From: Mediterraneibacter agrestimuris
GTDB lineage: Bacteria; Bacillota; Clostridia; Lachnospirales; Lachnospiraceae
NCBI RefSeq assembly: GCF_943193195.1
Contig: NZ_CALPDG010000037.1
Location: 1 to 37,087, forward strand
Length of the DNA stretch: 37,087 bases
Direction: 5' to 3'
Under the pieces are notes generated by a model that was not told the origin of the DNA, did no database searches, and worked only from the letters and a program-made list of their open reading frames with translations. Below are positions 1 to 8,700 of the stretch, one piece after another (position 1 is the first letter of the stretch; the number at the start of each line of letters is the position of its first letter). Both the position numbers and the translations under genes were made by a program.

Positions 1-137
1 TGTGTGAAGAATTTGAAGTAAAAGAAAATGACCGGAAGCGTATGCTTGGCCACAAATTCAATGACGTGACAAATTCAGTATACGGACACCGTGACCTTGA
101 ACAGCTCCGGCTTGAGATTGAAAAAATAAAAGTATGA
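1..137 (+). CDS. Tyrosine recombinase/integrase, C-terminal fragment (cut by window edge)
   Basis: An open frame enters from the left edge (codons from base 3) and stops with TGA at 135-137. The 44 visible residues contain LGHKFNDVTNSVYGHR followed by an acidic/basic helix ending EIEKIKV. This is the typical end of phage/ICE-type tyrosine recombinases: the LGH motif carries a conserved active-site histidine, and the tyrosine of VYGHR sits where the nucleophile belongs. The catalytic arginine and N-terminal arm-binding domain are outside the window. Such enzymes insert and excise mobile elements, and the gene often lies at the element border, so the element probably extends left and its attachment site may lie just right of this gene. 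The family call is good; the element type (prophage or ICE) is unknown. Confidence 0.8.
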   Translation, partial: CEEFEVKENDRKRMLGHKFNDVTNSVYGHRDLEQLRLEIEKIKV

Positions 138-439
138 TTTGTTGTAAGTGTGTTGTAAACGAATCCCTTTTATTACATTTTTTTATAATGGAATATGCCA
201 TTATATAATGCTATTTTTCTGCGTGGTTGACACGTTTTTCCGAATTTTCATATCAACCACGCAATTCATGCCAGATTAAGTTTTCCTTAAGATAATATAA
301 CAGCTTTATGTGAATTTTTGTTGTAAATGTGATTGTACCATCTCACCATGCAATTATGTAAAGAATAAGAATTCCTGTAGATTCATATACTATATCAAGA
401 CGGACTGCACCCTTTTAAGAATCAGGAGGACCTTGCTGT
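138..439. other. Gene-free stretch with palindromes after the integrase
   Basis: No credible gene is seen here. It holds two hairpins: a 7-bp stem at 185-191/198-204 with a 6-nt loop, and an 11-bp perfect stem at 220-230/253-263. The last bases, 423-430, are the AGGAGGA ribosome binding site of the next gene. No clear promoter was picked out. Position just after an integrase makes it a candidate element end or attachment region, but no duplicated core could be identified because the other end lies outside the window. Confidence 0.5.
220..263. repeat. Perfect 11-bp inverted repeat (TGCGTGGTTGA / TCAACCACGCA)
   Basis: The arms 220-230 and 253-263 are exact reverse complements separated by 22 nt. 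Neither strand shows a U-tract right after the stem, so an intrinsic terminator is not obvious. It could be a recombinase-related site or an RNA hairpin at the end of the integrase transcript. Confidence 0.6.
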
Positions 440-964
440 ATGAACCATTTAAAAAAATATACCCTATGGGGAATTCTATTCGTCTCTGTTTTTGGTACTC
501 TGGCACATTTTATTTATGAATGGAGCGGGAAAAATCCTTTTCTCGGTCTTTTTTTTCCAGTTAACGAATCTACTTGGGAACACATCAAGCTTTTATTTTT
601 TCCCATGCTGGTATATCTCTTTTATATGCAGCACAAACTGAAACCCTGGTATCCGAATATGCTCCACATACTTTTCTACGGACTGCTTCTTGGCTGCGCT
701 CTGATCCCTGTCCTGTTCTACACTTACTCAGGAATTCTAGGCAGTACTGTGATCTGGATTGATATCGCTATTTTTTATATCAGTGTCTTGATTTCCTTTT
801 TCTTTATTTATCAGCAGATTTGCTCTAAAAGGAGACAATTCTTTTCCAGTTCATTTAAGCCAAAACAAGCAGGACCATATCTGCTTGTCCTGCTTTTCAC
901 CATAGCTTTTTTTGTATTTACTTTTCTGCCGCCGGATATCGGAATCTTTCGTTCTCCGGTATAG
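440..964 (+). CDS. DUF6512 family membrane protein
   Basis: This is a 174-residue integral membrane protein of unknown function with about five hydrophobic helices. The motif PVNESTWEHIKLLFFP after the first helix is the signature I associate with DUF6512, a small Firmicutes membrane family. The charged KKYTLWG start and the interior SKRRQ loop suggest cytoplasmic loops. The ATG at 440 is preceded by AGGAGGA at 424-430 with a good spacing, which fixes the start. The gene stands alone on the plus strand and runs convergently into ung, with only 11 bp between the stop codons and no separate terminator seen. No catalytic residues are recognisable. Confidence 0.75.
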   Translation: MNHLKKYTLWGILFVSVFGTLAHFIYEWSGKNPFLGLFFPVNESTWEHIKLLFFPMLVYLFYMQHKLKPWYPNMLHILFYGLLLGCALIPVLFYTYSGILGSTVIWIDIAIFYISVLISFFFIYQQICSKRRQFFSSSFKPKQAGPYLLVLLFTIAFFVFTFLPPDIGIFRSPV

Positions 965-975
965 GCTTCTGATGT

Positions 976-1644
976 CTATTCAATCTCCCAGTCTACCGGC
1001 TTCACACCATGCGCTTTCAGAAATTCATTCGTCTGGCTAAATGGCTTGCTTCCGAAGAATCCTCTATATGCTGACAGCGGACTTGGATGCGGAGCTTTTA
1101 GAATCATATGCTGCGGATTGTTCAGCATTTTTTCCTTTCGCTGTGCCGGAGCTCCCCATAGTATAAATACAATCGGACTATCCTGCTTGTTCAATACCTG
1201 AATCGCCGCATCAGTGAACTCTTCCCAACCGATTCCGCGGTGAGAATTTGCCTGATGTGCCCGTACTGTCAACACTGTGTTGAGCATGAGTACCCCTTGC
1301 TCAGCCCACTTCGTCAAACAGCCATGGTTTGGTATCGTACACCCCAGATCATCATGCAGCTCTTGATAAATGTTGACCAAAGAAGGCGGCACCTGTACAC
1401 CTTTCTGCACAGAAAAACACAATCCATGTGCCTGCCCGTAATTATGATAAGGATCCTGCCCCAGGATCACCACCTTTACATCATTTAAAGGTGTCAGATG
1501 AAATGCATTGAATATGTCATTTGCCGGCGGAAAAATCCTCTGTGTTTTATATTCCTGATTCACCGTATCAAATAATTTTTTATAATAAGGTTTTTTAAAT
1601 TCTCCCTTTAAAGCCTCGTACCATTCTCCATTAATTCCTGCCAT
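976..1644 (-). CDS. ung: Uracil-DNA glycosylase, family 1
   Basis: Removes uracil from DNA by cleaving the N-glycosidic bond, starting base excision repair in the cytoplasm. The protein shows the family-1 water-activating motif GQDPYH with the catalytic aspartate near residue 64, the uracil-recognition segment GLCFSV, and the DNA-intercalating loop HPSPLSAYRG with the catalytic histidine near residue 186. Length (222 aa) is normal for the family. An ATG at 1660-1662 would add six residues, but the ATG at 1642-1644 has the better ribosome binding site (AAGGGGG about 8 nt upstream), so I use it. A 148-bp structured repeat lies 36 bp upstream, between ung and the end of hisF. Confidence 0.95.
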   Translation of the reverse strand: MAGINGEWYEALKGEFKKPYYKKLFDTVNQEYKTQRIFPPANDIFNAFHLTPLNDVKVVILGQDPYHNYGQAHGLCFSVQKGVQVPPSLVNIYQELHDDLGCTIPNHGCLTKWAEQGVLMLNTVLTVRAHQANSHRGIGWEEFTDAAIQVLNKQDSPIVFILWGAPAQRKEKMLNNPQHMILKAPHPSPLSAYRGFFGSKPFSQTNEFLKAHGVKPVDWEIE

Positions 1645-1680
1645 ACCCCGAGCCCCCTTCATCTTTTGTATCTTCTGACC

Positions 1681-1828
1681 TGTTACTGTTCACACCCTAC
1701 GGGTGCTCCAGTAACAGTATCCAGCCCATTTTAAGTCGCCTTCGGCGAGGGGCTTTATATATCACTGCCATCACTTCATTGACCGGACACCTTGCAGCGC
1801 AGTGCAAGATGCTGTGTGAACAGTAACA
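1681..1828. repeat. 148-bp MITE-like structured repeat, copy 1
   Basis: It starts TGTTACTGTTCACAC and ends with the exact reverse complement (1814-1828), a perfect 15-bp terminal inverted repeat. Read on the minus strand it contains three internal hairpins: CTTGCA/TGCAAG, a nested AGCCC/GGGCT plus TCGCC/GGCGA, and GCACCC/GGGTG. A second element of the same length and same hairpin order lies at 27569-27716. It encodes no transposase, so it is a non-autonomous or regulatory repeat. It lies 36 bp upstream of the ung start codon. Confidence 0.85.
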
Positions 1829-1866
1829 AAAATAGTCCTCTCCAAAATATATCTTGCTTCTTTGCT

Positions 1867-2628
1867 TTACAAGCGCACGGAGATTCCTTCTGTGCGCAGA
1901 TATTCTTTTACTTCTCTGATTTCCAGTTCTTTATAATGAAACAGGGATGCTGCCAGAGCCGCATCTGCTTTTCCTTCTGTAAACGCATCTTTAAAATCCT
2001 TCAGCGTACCCGCTCCTCCGGATGCGATGACTGGAATGGATACCGACTCTGCGATCACCCTTGTCACTTCCAGATCATATCCCGCTTTTGTTCCATCTCC
2101 ATCCATACTGGTCAAAAGAATCTCTCCTGCACCAAGGCTTTCCGCTTTTTTTGCCCACTCTACAGCATCCAGCCCTGTATCAATTCTGCCGCCGCTTCTG
2201 TATACATTCCACCCGCTTCCATCAGGACGTCTCTTCACATCAATTGCCACGACCACACACTGACTGCCAAATTTCTCCGCCGCGTCATGAATCAATTCCG
2301 GTGTATTGATTGCCGATGAATTAATAGAAATCTTGTCTGCTCCCTCTCTTAATAAGTCCTTAAAGTCCTCTACCGTGCGAATACCTCCGCCCACAGTAAA
2401 TGGAATAAAGACACACTGTGCGACCTTTCGCACTAAATCGACCACAGTATTTCTCTCATCTGACGTAGCCGTAATGTCTAAAAATACCAATTCATCTGCT
2501 CCTGCTTTATCATAAGCCTTTGCGATTTCCACCGGATCTCCGGCATCCTTCAAGTCCACAAAATTTACGCCTTTTACCACTCGTCCGTTATGAACATCCA
2601 GACAGGGAATGATTCGTTTTGTATGCAT
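1867..2628 (-). CDS. hisF: Imidazole glycerol phosphate synthase, cyclase subunit HisF
   Basis: Cyclase half of the HisFH heterodimer. It uses ammonia delivered by HisH to convert PRFAR into imidazole glycerol phosphate and AICAR, linking histidine and purine synthesis. This is a 253-residue (beta/alpha)8 barrel of normal length. The catalytic aspartates are present: D11 in [13 protein letters not shown] and D130 in [10 protein letters not shown]. The phosphate-binding segments FTVGGGIRT and IASGGAG are also intact. The start ATG has GGAGAG upstream. It lies 14 bp after hisH in the same direction, so the two subunits are co-expressed. No other his genes are in the window. Confidence 0.97.
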   Translation of the reverse strand: MHTKRIIPCLDVHNGRVVKGVNFVDLKDAGDPVEIAKAYDKAGADELVFLDITATSDERNTVVDLVRKVAQCVFIPFTVGGGIRTVEDFKDLLREGADKISINSSAINTPELIHDAAEKFGSQCVVVAIDVKRRPDGSGWNVYRSGGRIDTGLDAVEWAKKAESLGAGEILLTSMDGDGTKAGYDLEVTRVIAESVSIPVIASGGAGTLKDFKDAFTEGKADAALAASLFHYKELEIREVKEYLRTEGISVRL

Positions 2629-2642
2629 AATCCGCTCTCCTA

Positions 2643-3248
2643 TTACAGCTCCACAAAGTTTTTTAGTATCTTAAGTCCCACGTCGCTACTCTTCTCCGGA
2701 TGAAACTGACATGCAAATATATTGTCCCTCTCCACGGAGGCATGAATATGTACCCCATACTCAGCAGACGCCTTCACACATTCCTCCTCTTTTGCTTTCA
2801 GATAGTAGGAATGTACAAAATATACATATGCCTGCTCCTCAATCCCTTCAAACAATCTGCCATTATGTTCCAGATGTAAAGAATTCCAGCCTATATGCGG
2901 AATCTTAAGTCCGTCTCCCGACGGAATCCGTACAATCTCGCCGGGAAGGATTCCAAGCCCTTCCACGCCCGGACTTTCATCACTCCGTTCAAACAGAAGC
3001 TGCAATCCCAGACAGATTCCGAGAAATGGAGTTTCCTGCTCCACAACCTGATGAATGACAGTATCCAGTCCTTTTCGTCTCAGATTGTCCATTGCATCAC
3101 CAAAAGAGCCGACTCCCGGCAGAATCACCTTGTCAGCAGCCAGTATCTCACTTTGATCATCTGAAATCTTCACATCCTGTCCGAGATACTGCATTGCCTT
3201 TTCCACACTCTTAATATTTCCCGCATCATAATCGATAATCGCAATCAT
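2643..3248 (-). CDS. hisH: Imidazole glycerol phosphate synthase, glutamine amidotransferase subunit HisH
   Basis: Class I glutaminase subunit that hydrolyses glutamine and channels ammonia into the HisF barrel. The 201-residue protein has the nucleophile elbow [11 protein letters not shown] with the catalytic cysteine at about residue 79, the oxyanion-region motif [10 protein letters not shown], and the remaining triad in FHPEKS (His183, Glu185). It precedes hisF with a 14-bp gap and is itself preceded, across about 115 bp containing a hairpin, by the histidine kinase gene. The ribosome binding site before the ATG is only moderate (GGGGGATTGAGGA). Confidence 0.97.
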   Translation of the reverse strand: MIAIIDYDAGNIKSVEKAMQYLGQDVKISDDQSEILAADKVILPGVGSFGDAMDNLRRKGLDTVIHQVVEQETPFLGICLGLQLLFERSDESPGVEGLGILPGEIVRIPSGDGLKIPHIGWNSLHLEHNGRLFEGIEEQAYVYFVHSYYLKAKEEECVKASAEYGVHIHASVERDNIFACQFHPEKSSDVGLKILKNFVEL

Positions 3249-3298
3249 TCCTCAATCCCCCATTGTTTCTTCCGAACTTACCAAACAACCCGTTATGG

Positions 3299-3333
3299 GC
3301 ACGTAAGCATGTGTCTTTTACATGCTTATGTGC
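3299..3333. terminator. Hairpin between histidine kinase gene and hisH
   Basis: The arms 3299-3312 and 3320-3333 pair over 14 positions with one mismatch around a 7-nt loop. It could end the TCS transcript before hisHF, but on the minus strand no U-tract follows directly, so termination is uncertain. Confidence 0.4.
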
Positions 3334-3362
3334 GATACTAGTATTTTATCTTATTCCCATCC

Positions 3363-4841
3363 TTATTTCAAGCTCTTTGCATCCAGCTCAAACCAGAACT
3401 CCACACCATTATCAAAATTCCGCACACCATACTCCTGCTGAAAGGATTCCATAATTGCCTTAACAATCGACAGTCCGATTCCATTACCGCCATATTCTCT
3501 CGTATGCGCCTTGTCTACTTTGTAAAATTTATCCCATAACTTGGCAACATCCTCTTCCGGAATCGGCTTACCACTGTTAAATATTGTTACCCGAACCGTA
3601 TCTTCGTTCTGAATAACCCGGATCTCAATCCTTTTCTCAAAATCTGCATGATGGATCGCATTCGTCAGATAATTCCGAATTACTTGTTCGGTCTTAAACT
3701 CATCCGCCCACACATAGACCTCTTCATCAGCAATAAAATCCACGATTGCTTTTGCCTGCTGGATCAGTATATCGCAGCTTGCCAGCACTCCCCGTATCAA
3801 ACGCACGACATCAAAACGCTGCACGTCCAATTCATCAGAGCCGAACTCTAACTGATTCAGAACCAGCAGATTCTTTACCATCTGGTTCATCTTATTTGCC
3901 TCGTCCATAATCACGTCGCAGTAGAATTCCCGGCTCTCCGGGTCATCGTTCACACCTTCTTTCAACCCTTCCGCATAGCCCTGGATCAATGCAATCGGTG
4001 TCTTAAGTTCGTGAGAAACATTTCCCAGAAATTCATTCCGCATATTCTCGATTTTCTCTTTCTGCTCAATATCCTTATGCAGTTGAGTATTGGCTGTCTT
4101 CAACTCTGAAATAGTCTCTTCCAGCCGCTTTGACATGGAGTTAAAATTCTCGCCCAGAATTCCGATTTCATCAATGCCTCCGCTTGTATACTTTGCGTTA
4201 AAATCCAGATCAGCCATCTGTTTTGACAACTCTGCCAGTTCCAGGATCGGATCCGTGATCCGCTTAGAAAAAAACCATACAAACAATGCGCCGAAAACCA
4301 AAGCCGTACATCCCACATAAATAAGAAAACGATTGGCAATATGCGCACTATCCTTGATACTGGCAAGAGGACTCTGCATCAGAAAAAGATACTCATCGCT
4401 TATTATACCGTACATTTCCAAATATCCTCCGCTATTATCCGGACGTTCTGCCTTGTATATATTATACCGGTCAGTCGATACGACTATATCTCCTACATTT
4501 TTTCCAAAAATGTACCCCATCAACTGCAAATACATAGAACCATACTGTTCCTGCATCGTTTCCAGAATAATCTCGTGTTTCTCGTTCATCACCAGCACAA
4601 AAACATTGCTTCTCTGAATCCTCCTCCAAATAGACTGCATATTCTCATCATCAATCGTACCGTCCCGCAGCGCCCTGTCGATGAGTTGATACATTTCTTG
4701 CATTTCTATGGTTTTTCTTGAAGTGTAATAATGTTCCAAAAAATTACTATTCACCATAAAAATCAATCCAAGGATCAACACAAGCAGTCCCATAAAAACT
4801 GCGACCATCTGCTTTTTGATCGACTTCTTCACACTCTTCAT
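3363..4841 (-). CDS. Sensor histidine kinase with HAMP domain
   Basis: A membrane sensor kinase of 492 residues. It has an N-terminal transmembrane helix (about 13-30), an extracellular sensor of roughly 140 residues, a second helix (about 172-191) and a HAMP linker. The H-box GNVSHELKTPIALIQGYAEG carries the phosphoaccepting histidine at about 277. The N box (NYLTNAIHHA), G1-type NSGKPI, F-box (LWDKFYK) and G2 (GGNGIGLSIVKA) are intact, so it should be active. Its ATG overlaps the regulator stop codon (TAATG), giving translational coupling. The ABC transporter genes immediately upstream suggest the system senses or controls that transporter; the ligand is unknown. Confidence 0.93.
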   Translation of the reverse strand: MKSVKKSIKKQMVAVFMGLLVLILGLIFMVNSNFLEHYYTSRKTIEMQEMYQLIDRALRDGTIDDENMQSIWRRIQRSNVFVLVMNEKHEIILETMQEQYGSMYLQLMGYIFGKNVGDIVVSTDRYNIYKAERPDNSGGYLEMYGIISDEYLFLMQSPLASIKDSAHIANRFLIYVGCTALVFGALFVWFFSKRITDPILELAELSKQMADLDFNAKYTSGGIDEIGILGENFNSMSKRLEETISELKTANTQLHKDIEQKEKIENMRNEFLGNVSHELKTPIALIQGYAEGLKEGVNDDPESREFYCDVIMDEANKMNQMVKNLLVLNQLEFGSDELDVQRFDVVRLIRGVLASCDILIQQAKAIVDFIADEEVYVWADEFKTEQVIRNYLTNAIHHADFEKRIEIRVIQNEDTVRVTIFNSGKPIPEEDVAKLWDKFYKVDKAHTREYGGNGIGLSIVKAIMESFQQEYGVRNFDNGVEFWFELDAKSLK

Positions 4842-5518
4842 TACTCTACCTCAAATTTATACCCCATACCCCAGATTGTTTTGATGTAATCACCCTTATC
4901 TCCCAGCTTGCTTCTAAGCTTCTTAACATGAGTATCAATGGTTCTGGCATCTCCGAAATAATCATAATTCCACACGCTGTTCAATATCTTCTCCCGTGAG
5001 AGCGCCAGTCCCTGATTTTCGACAAAATAGGACAGCAGCTCAAACTCTTTATAACTCAATTCAACAGGTCTCCCATCGATGGTCACCTGATGAGCCGCCT
5101 TATCAATAACAATCCCACCTGCGTTCAACAGTTCATTTTTATCCGTTCCCAAAGTCCTGCGCAGGATTGCCTCCACTCTTGCCACAAGAATCTTAGGACT
5201 AAAAGGTTTGGAAATATATTCATCTACCCCCAATTCAAATCCCTGAAGCTCGTCCCGCTCTTCGGAACGTGCAGTCAGCATGATCACTGGTACCTTAGAA
5301 CGTTCCCTGATTTCACGGCACACCTGCCATCCATCCATCTTCGGCATCATCACATCCAGAATCACTAATGCGATATCCTTATCTTCATAAAATAAATCCA
5401 TTGCCTCCAGACCATCTCCTGCTTCTAACACTGTGTATCCTTCCCGGACAAGGAAATCTTTGACCAGTTTCCGCATTCTACCTTCATCATCTACAACCAG
5501 AATTTTTACTTTTTCCAT
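4841..5518 (-). CDS. OmpR/PhoB-family response regulator
   Basis: A 225-residue DNA-binding regulator. The receiver domain has the acidic pair VVDDEGRM, phosphoacceptor D55 in VILDVMMPKMDG, the switch threonine (MLTARSEE) and the conserved lysine in YISKPFSP. The C-terminal winged helix carries LSYKEFELLSYFVENQG and the DARTIDTHVKKLRSKLG recognition helix. It is co-transcribed with the downstream kinase (1-nt overlap). The 5' side has a TATAAT on the minus strand at 5617-5622 and a short GTTACTGT/ACAGTAAC hairpin at 5575-5601, so the promoter probably lies between this gene and the transporter terminator. Confidence 0.95.
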   Translation of the reverse strand: MEKVKILVVDDEGRMRKLVKDFLVREGYTVLEAGDGLEAMDLFYEDKDIALVILDVMMPKMDGWQVCREIRERSKVPVIMLTARSEERDELQGFELGVDEYISKPFSPKILVARVEAILRRTLGTDKNELLNAGGIVIDKAAHQVTIDGRPVELSYKEFELLSYFVENQGLALSREKILNSVWNYDYFGDARTIDTHVKKLRSKLGDKGDYIKTIWGMGYKFEVE

Positions 5519-5574
5519 ATCTGCTTCTCCTTTTCCACAGCTTTCTATATGTATACTTGATCAGCACAATCTTA

Positions 5575-5601
5575 GTTACTGTGAACGAAGCGTACAGTAA
5601 C
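5575..5601. repeat. Short GTTACTGT...ACAGTAAC hairpin
   Basis: The 8-bp arms 5575-5582 and 5594-5601 are exact complements. The sequence matches the terminal motif of the 148-bp repeats (GTTACTGTGAAC), so I read it as a minimal or solo member of the same repeat family. It sits in the predicted 5' leader of the response regulator mRNA. Confidence 0.6.
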
Positions 5602-5630
5602 CCATTTCATAGGTCGATTATATAAAAAAA

Positions 5631-5679
5631 ATATGTCTCTTTTGTGAATTTCTTTTACAAACCCACAAAAGAGACATAT
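5631..5679 (-). terminator. Intrinsic terminator of the ABC permease operon
   Basis: A perfect 16-bp stem (5631-5646 with 5664-5679, 17-nt loop) is followed on the minus strand by eight T residues at 5623-5630. It ends the transcript of the permease gene about 70 bp after its stop codon and separates it from the downstream TCS. Confidence 0.9.
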
Positions 5680-5746
5680 CTTCTTATCTTGATTTCTCGC
5701 ACCTCCGCCGTACTGCGCAATACACAGAAAACATACATAACTTCCA

Positions 5747-8700
5747 CTACTCCACACTCTTCAATGATTCTACCATATCAATCTTCTTTAATTTGAAGTA
5801 CATTACCCCATTGACCAGTATAGAGAATCCAAAGGTAATCAGAAATCCATATATAAAACTTCTGAAATCAATATTTCTTCCGAACATGGCAGATTCAATT
5901 TCTACTGTCACAATGATAAACCGATGGAGCAGTTTTCCGCAAACAATTCCAAAAAATCCGCCTAAAATCGTCAGAATAATATTCTCCCGATACACATATT
6001 CGGCAACCTCAAGCGGATAAAAGCCAAGTACCTTCAATGTTGCCAGTTCCCGTTTTCGCTCTGTGATATTGATATTATTCAGATTATACAACACGACAAA
6101 TGCCAGCATTCCTGCTGAAATCACAAGAACCACAATTACAATATTCAGACTGCCCAGCATGTCATCTAACTGTGCCTCAATTCCGCTTGCATAGGATACA
6201 CTTAAAGCTCCTTCTTCTTTAATGACATCCTCACCCACAGACTTTATTGTGTCTTCTTCACCGTCTTTCACGCTGTAATATACGGAATTATACTTTGGCT
6301 CATTGCCATATCCTCGTTTATACCCGTCTGACGTCATATATAGAAAATGCTGCATATAGTTCTCACAGACTGCGGAAACGGTATAAGGGATTTCACCTTT
6401 CACATCGTCTTTGATATAGATCGTATCCCCCGGTTCTACGTCCAGTTCCTTTGCCATCTTCTCTGTCAGGATCACACCTTCATCATCCAGTGTATAAATT
6501 TCCTTCGTACGCCTGTTCCGGAATACGATAAATTCTGAGAATTCTTCTGTGTCTTCTGCTACATTCAGGTAAACATCCTTCCATGTTTTGTTTGCTCCGA
6601 CCTTGACCTGCTTCAAGAAATTAACAGCAGTCGCCTCCACTCTGGAATCCTGCTCCAATACACGGATAGCCTGTTCCTGCTCTTCTTTTTCCGCATCTTC
6701 GTTCAGAATAATATTCCCATCATATAGCTGTAATTCATGATACTGTAACAAACCGATATCAAAAATTGAATCCTTCAATCCGAATCCCACAAGCAGAAGC
6801 GCCATGCAGCCTCCAATTCCGAAAATCGTCATAAAGAACCGCTTCTTATACCGCACCAGATTGCGGATCGTTGACTTCCATGTAAAGCTCAGTCTGCCCC
6901 AGATAAACGGAACTCTCTCCAGCAGTACACGCTTGCCCTGTTTCGGTGTAGGCGGACGCATCAATTCAGCCGCCTGTTCTCTTAGCTCTTTGTAACAGGA
7001 GAACACCGTTGCCAACAGCGTACATGCCATCGCTGCCAGTGCTGCCAGCAGTGCATACTGGATATTATACGGAATCACGTAGGTATCCATATGCTGATAC
7101 ATAATTCCGTATGCATATATGATAATATACGGAAATACTTTTTCTCCAAACAAAATTCCCAGAATGCATCCGGCAACGGTCGCCAGAAAGGCATATCCGA
7201 TGTATTTGCCTGCAATGGAAAACCGGTTATATCCCAATGCCTTCATCGTACCAATCTGTGTCCGCTGTTCCTCTACCATACGCGTCATAGTCGTCAGACT
7301 GATCAACGCCGCCACTAAGAAGAACAGTACCGGAAAGACCTCGCCGATTGCCCGCATACGATCCGCATTCTCGCCATACCCAGTGTAATCATTGAGATTA
7401 TCCCTGTCATAAATATACCACTTGGCATTTTCTATCTTGCTGATCTCATCCTCCGCATCTTTGATTTCTGCTTCGGCATCCGCAATCTTGGCATCCGCCT
7501 CCAGCCTGCCTTCATCGTATTCTTTCTGTCCATCTGCCAGCTTCTTTTCATTCTCAACAATCTCAGCTTCTGCACTTGCAAGCTGATTCTGTCCATCGGT
7601 AAGCTGCACCCATCCGCTATTGATCTCTGCCTGTGCAGACTCTAACTGTACCCATGCAGCATCCAATTGTGCCTGTCCTTCATCAATCTGCTGCTGTCCG
7701 GCTGTAAGCTCTGCCCGTCCATCACTTAGTATCTGCTGTGCGTCATTCACTTTCGCCCAGTACTTGTCCAACTCTGCCTGTCCTTCATCAATCTGCTGCT
7801 GTCCGGCTGTAAGCTCTGCCTGCCCTTTTTCAACCTCCTGCTGCATCATATCAATGATTGCCTGATTTGTGGCAAACTGCGTATAAACCTCTTCCAGCTT
7901 TATCTGAACATCACTGATTTTATTTATGTTGTCTGCAATCAGCGTATTCAGTTCTTCAATCCTTTCCGCTTGTTCCGGAAGTGACGGATCTAAGCCGTTC
8001 AATTCATTTTGCATCGCAGTCAATTCTGCCTGAAGACCTTCCCCACTTGCTGTTATTTCTGTTATTTCTGTATTCAAGCCTTCATTATCCGACTGAAGCT
8101 GGACAATGGATACCTTTGCCTGATCTAGTTCTGTCTGCTTCTGATTCAGCAGTTCTCTCAGGTTATCCACCTGTGCCTGCTGTTCTTCTAACGGGATTTT
8201 CTCTGCATCCAGCAATTCCTGCTGTGTATTCAATTCTTTTAGCTGCGCATTGAGTTCTGCCTGTTTGCTATTTAACTCCGCCTGACTGTCTTCCACGGTT
8301 CTTCGATTCACATTCAGTTCTTCCTGACCGGAAATCAATGCAGCCCGGGAATTCTCCAATTCTGTCCAGGATGCTGAAATCTTCGCCTTACCATCATTTA
8401 ACTGCTGCCATCCATCATCCAATTCTTTCTTTGCATCTCCAAGCTCTTCCTCCGCTTCTTTCTTCGCGTCCTCCAGTTTTTCCCGCGCCTCATCCAATTC
8501 TGACTCTGCTTCATCCACAATCTCCTGCCGGCGCATTTTCTGCCGTTCTTCTTTGATTGCTTCTACATTTTTAAGTACAGCGCTGACACATTCTTCATAT
8601 TCATCTGTAAATGCAGTGAAATCCTTTGCTCCGTCAACTGCCGCATAAATTTCCGTATACACGTCCAATTTGAAACTCTCTTCCGGCACACTGATAAAAC

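Noticed and set aside
310-519. 69-codon frame upstream of and overlapping the DUF6512 gene
   Set aside because: No ribosome binding site, Cys/Tyr-rich random composition, and it overlaps a well-supported gene.
7450-8500. Plus-strand frames full of Ser/Cys/Pro opposite the permease coiled coil
   Set aside because: They are antisense shadows of Gln/Glu/Ala-rich codons, without ribosome binding sites.
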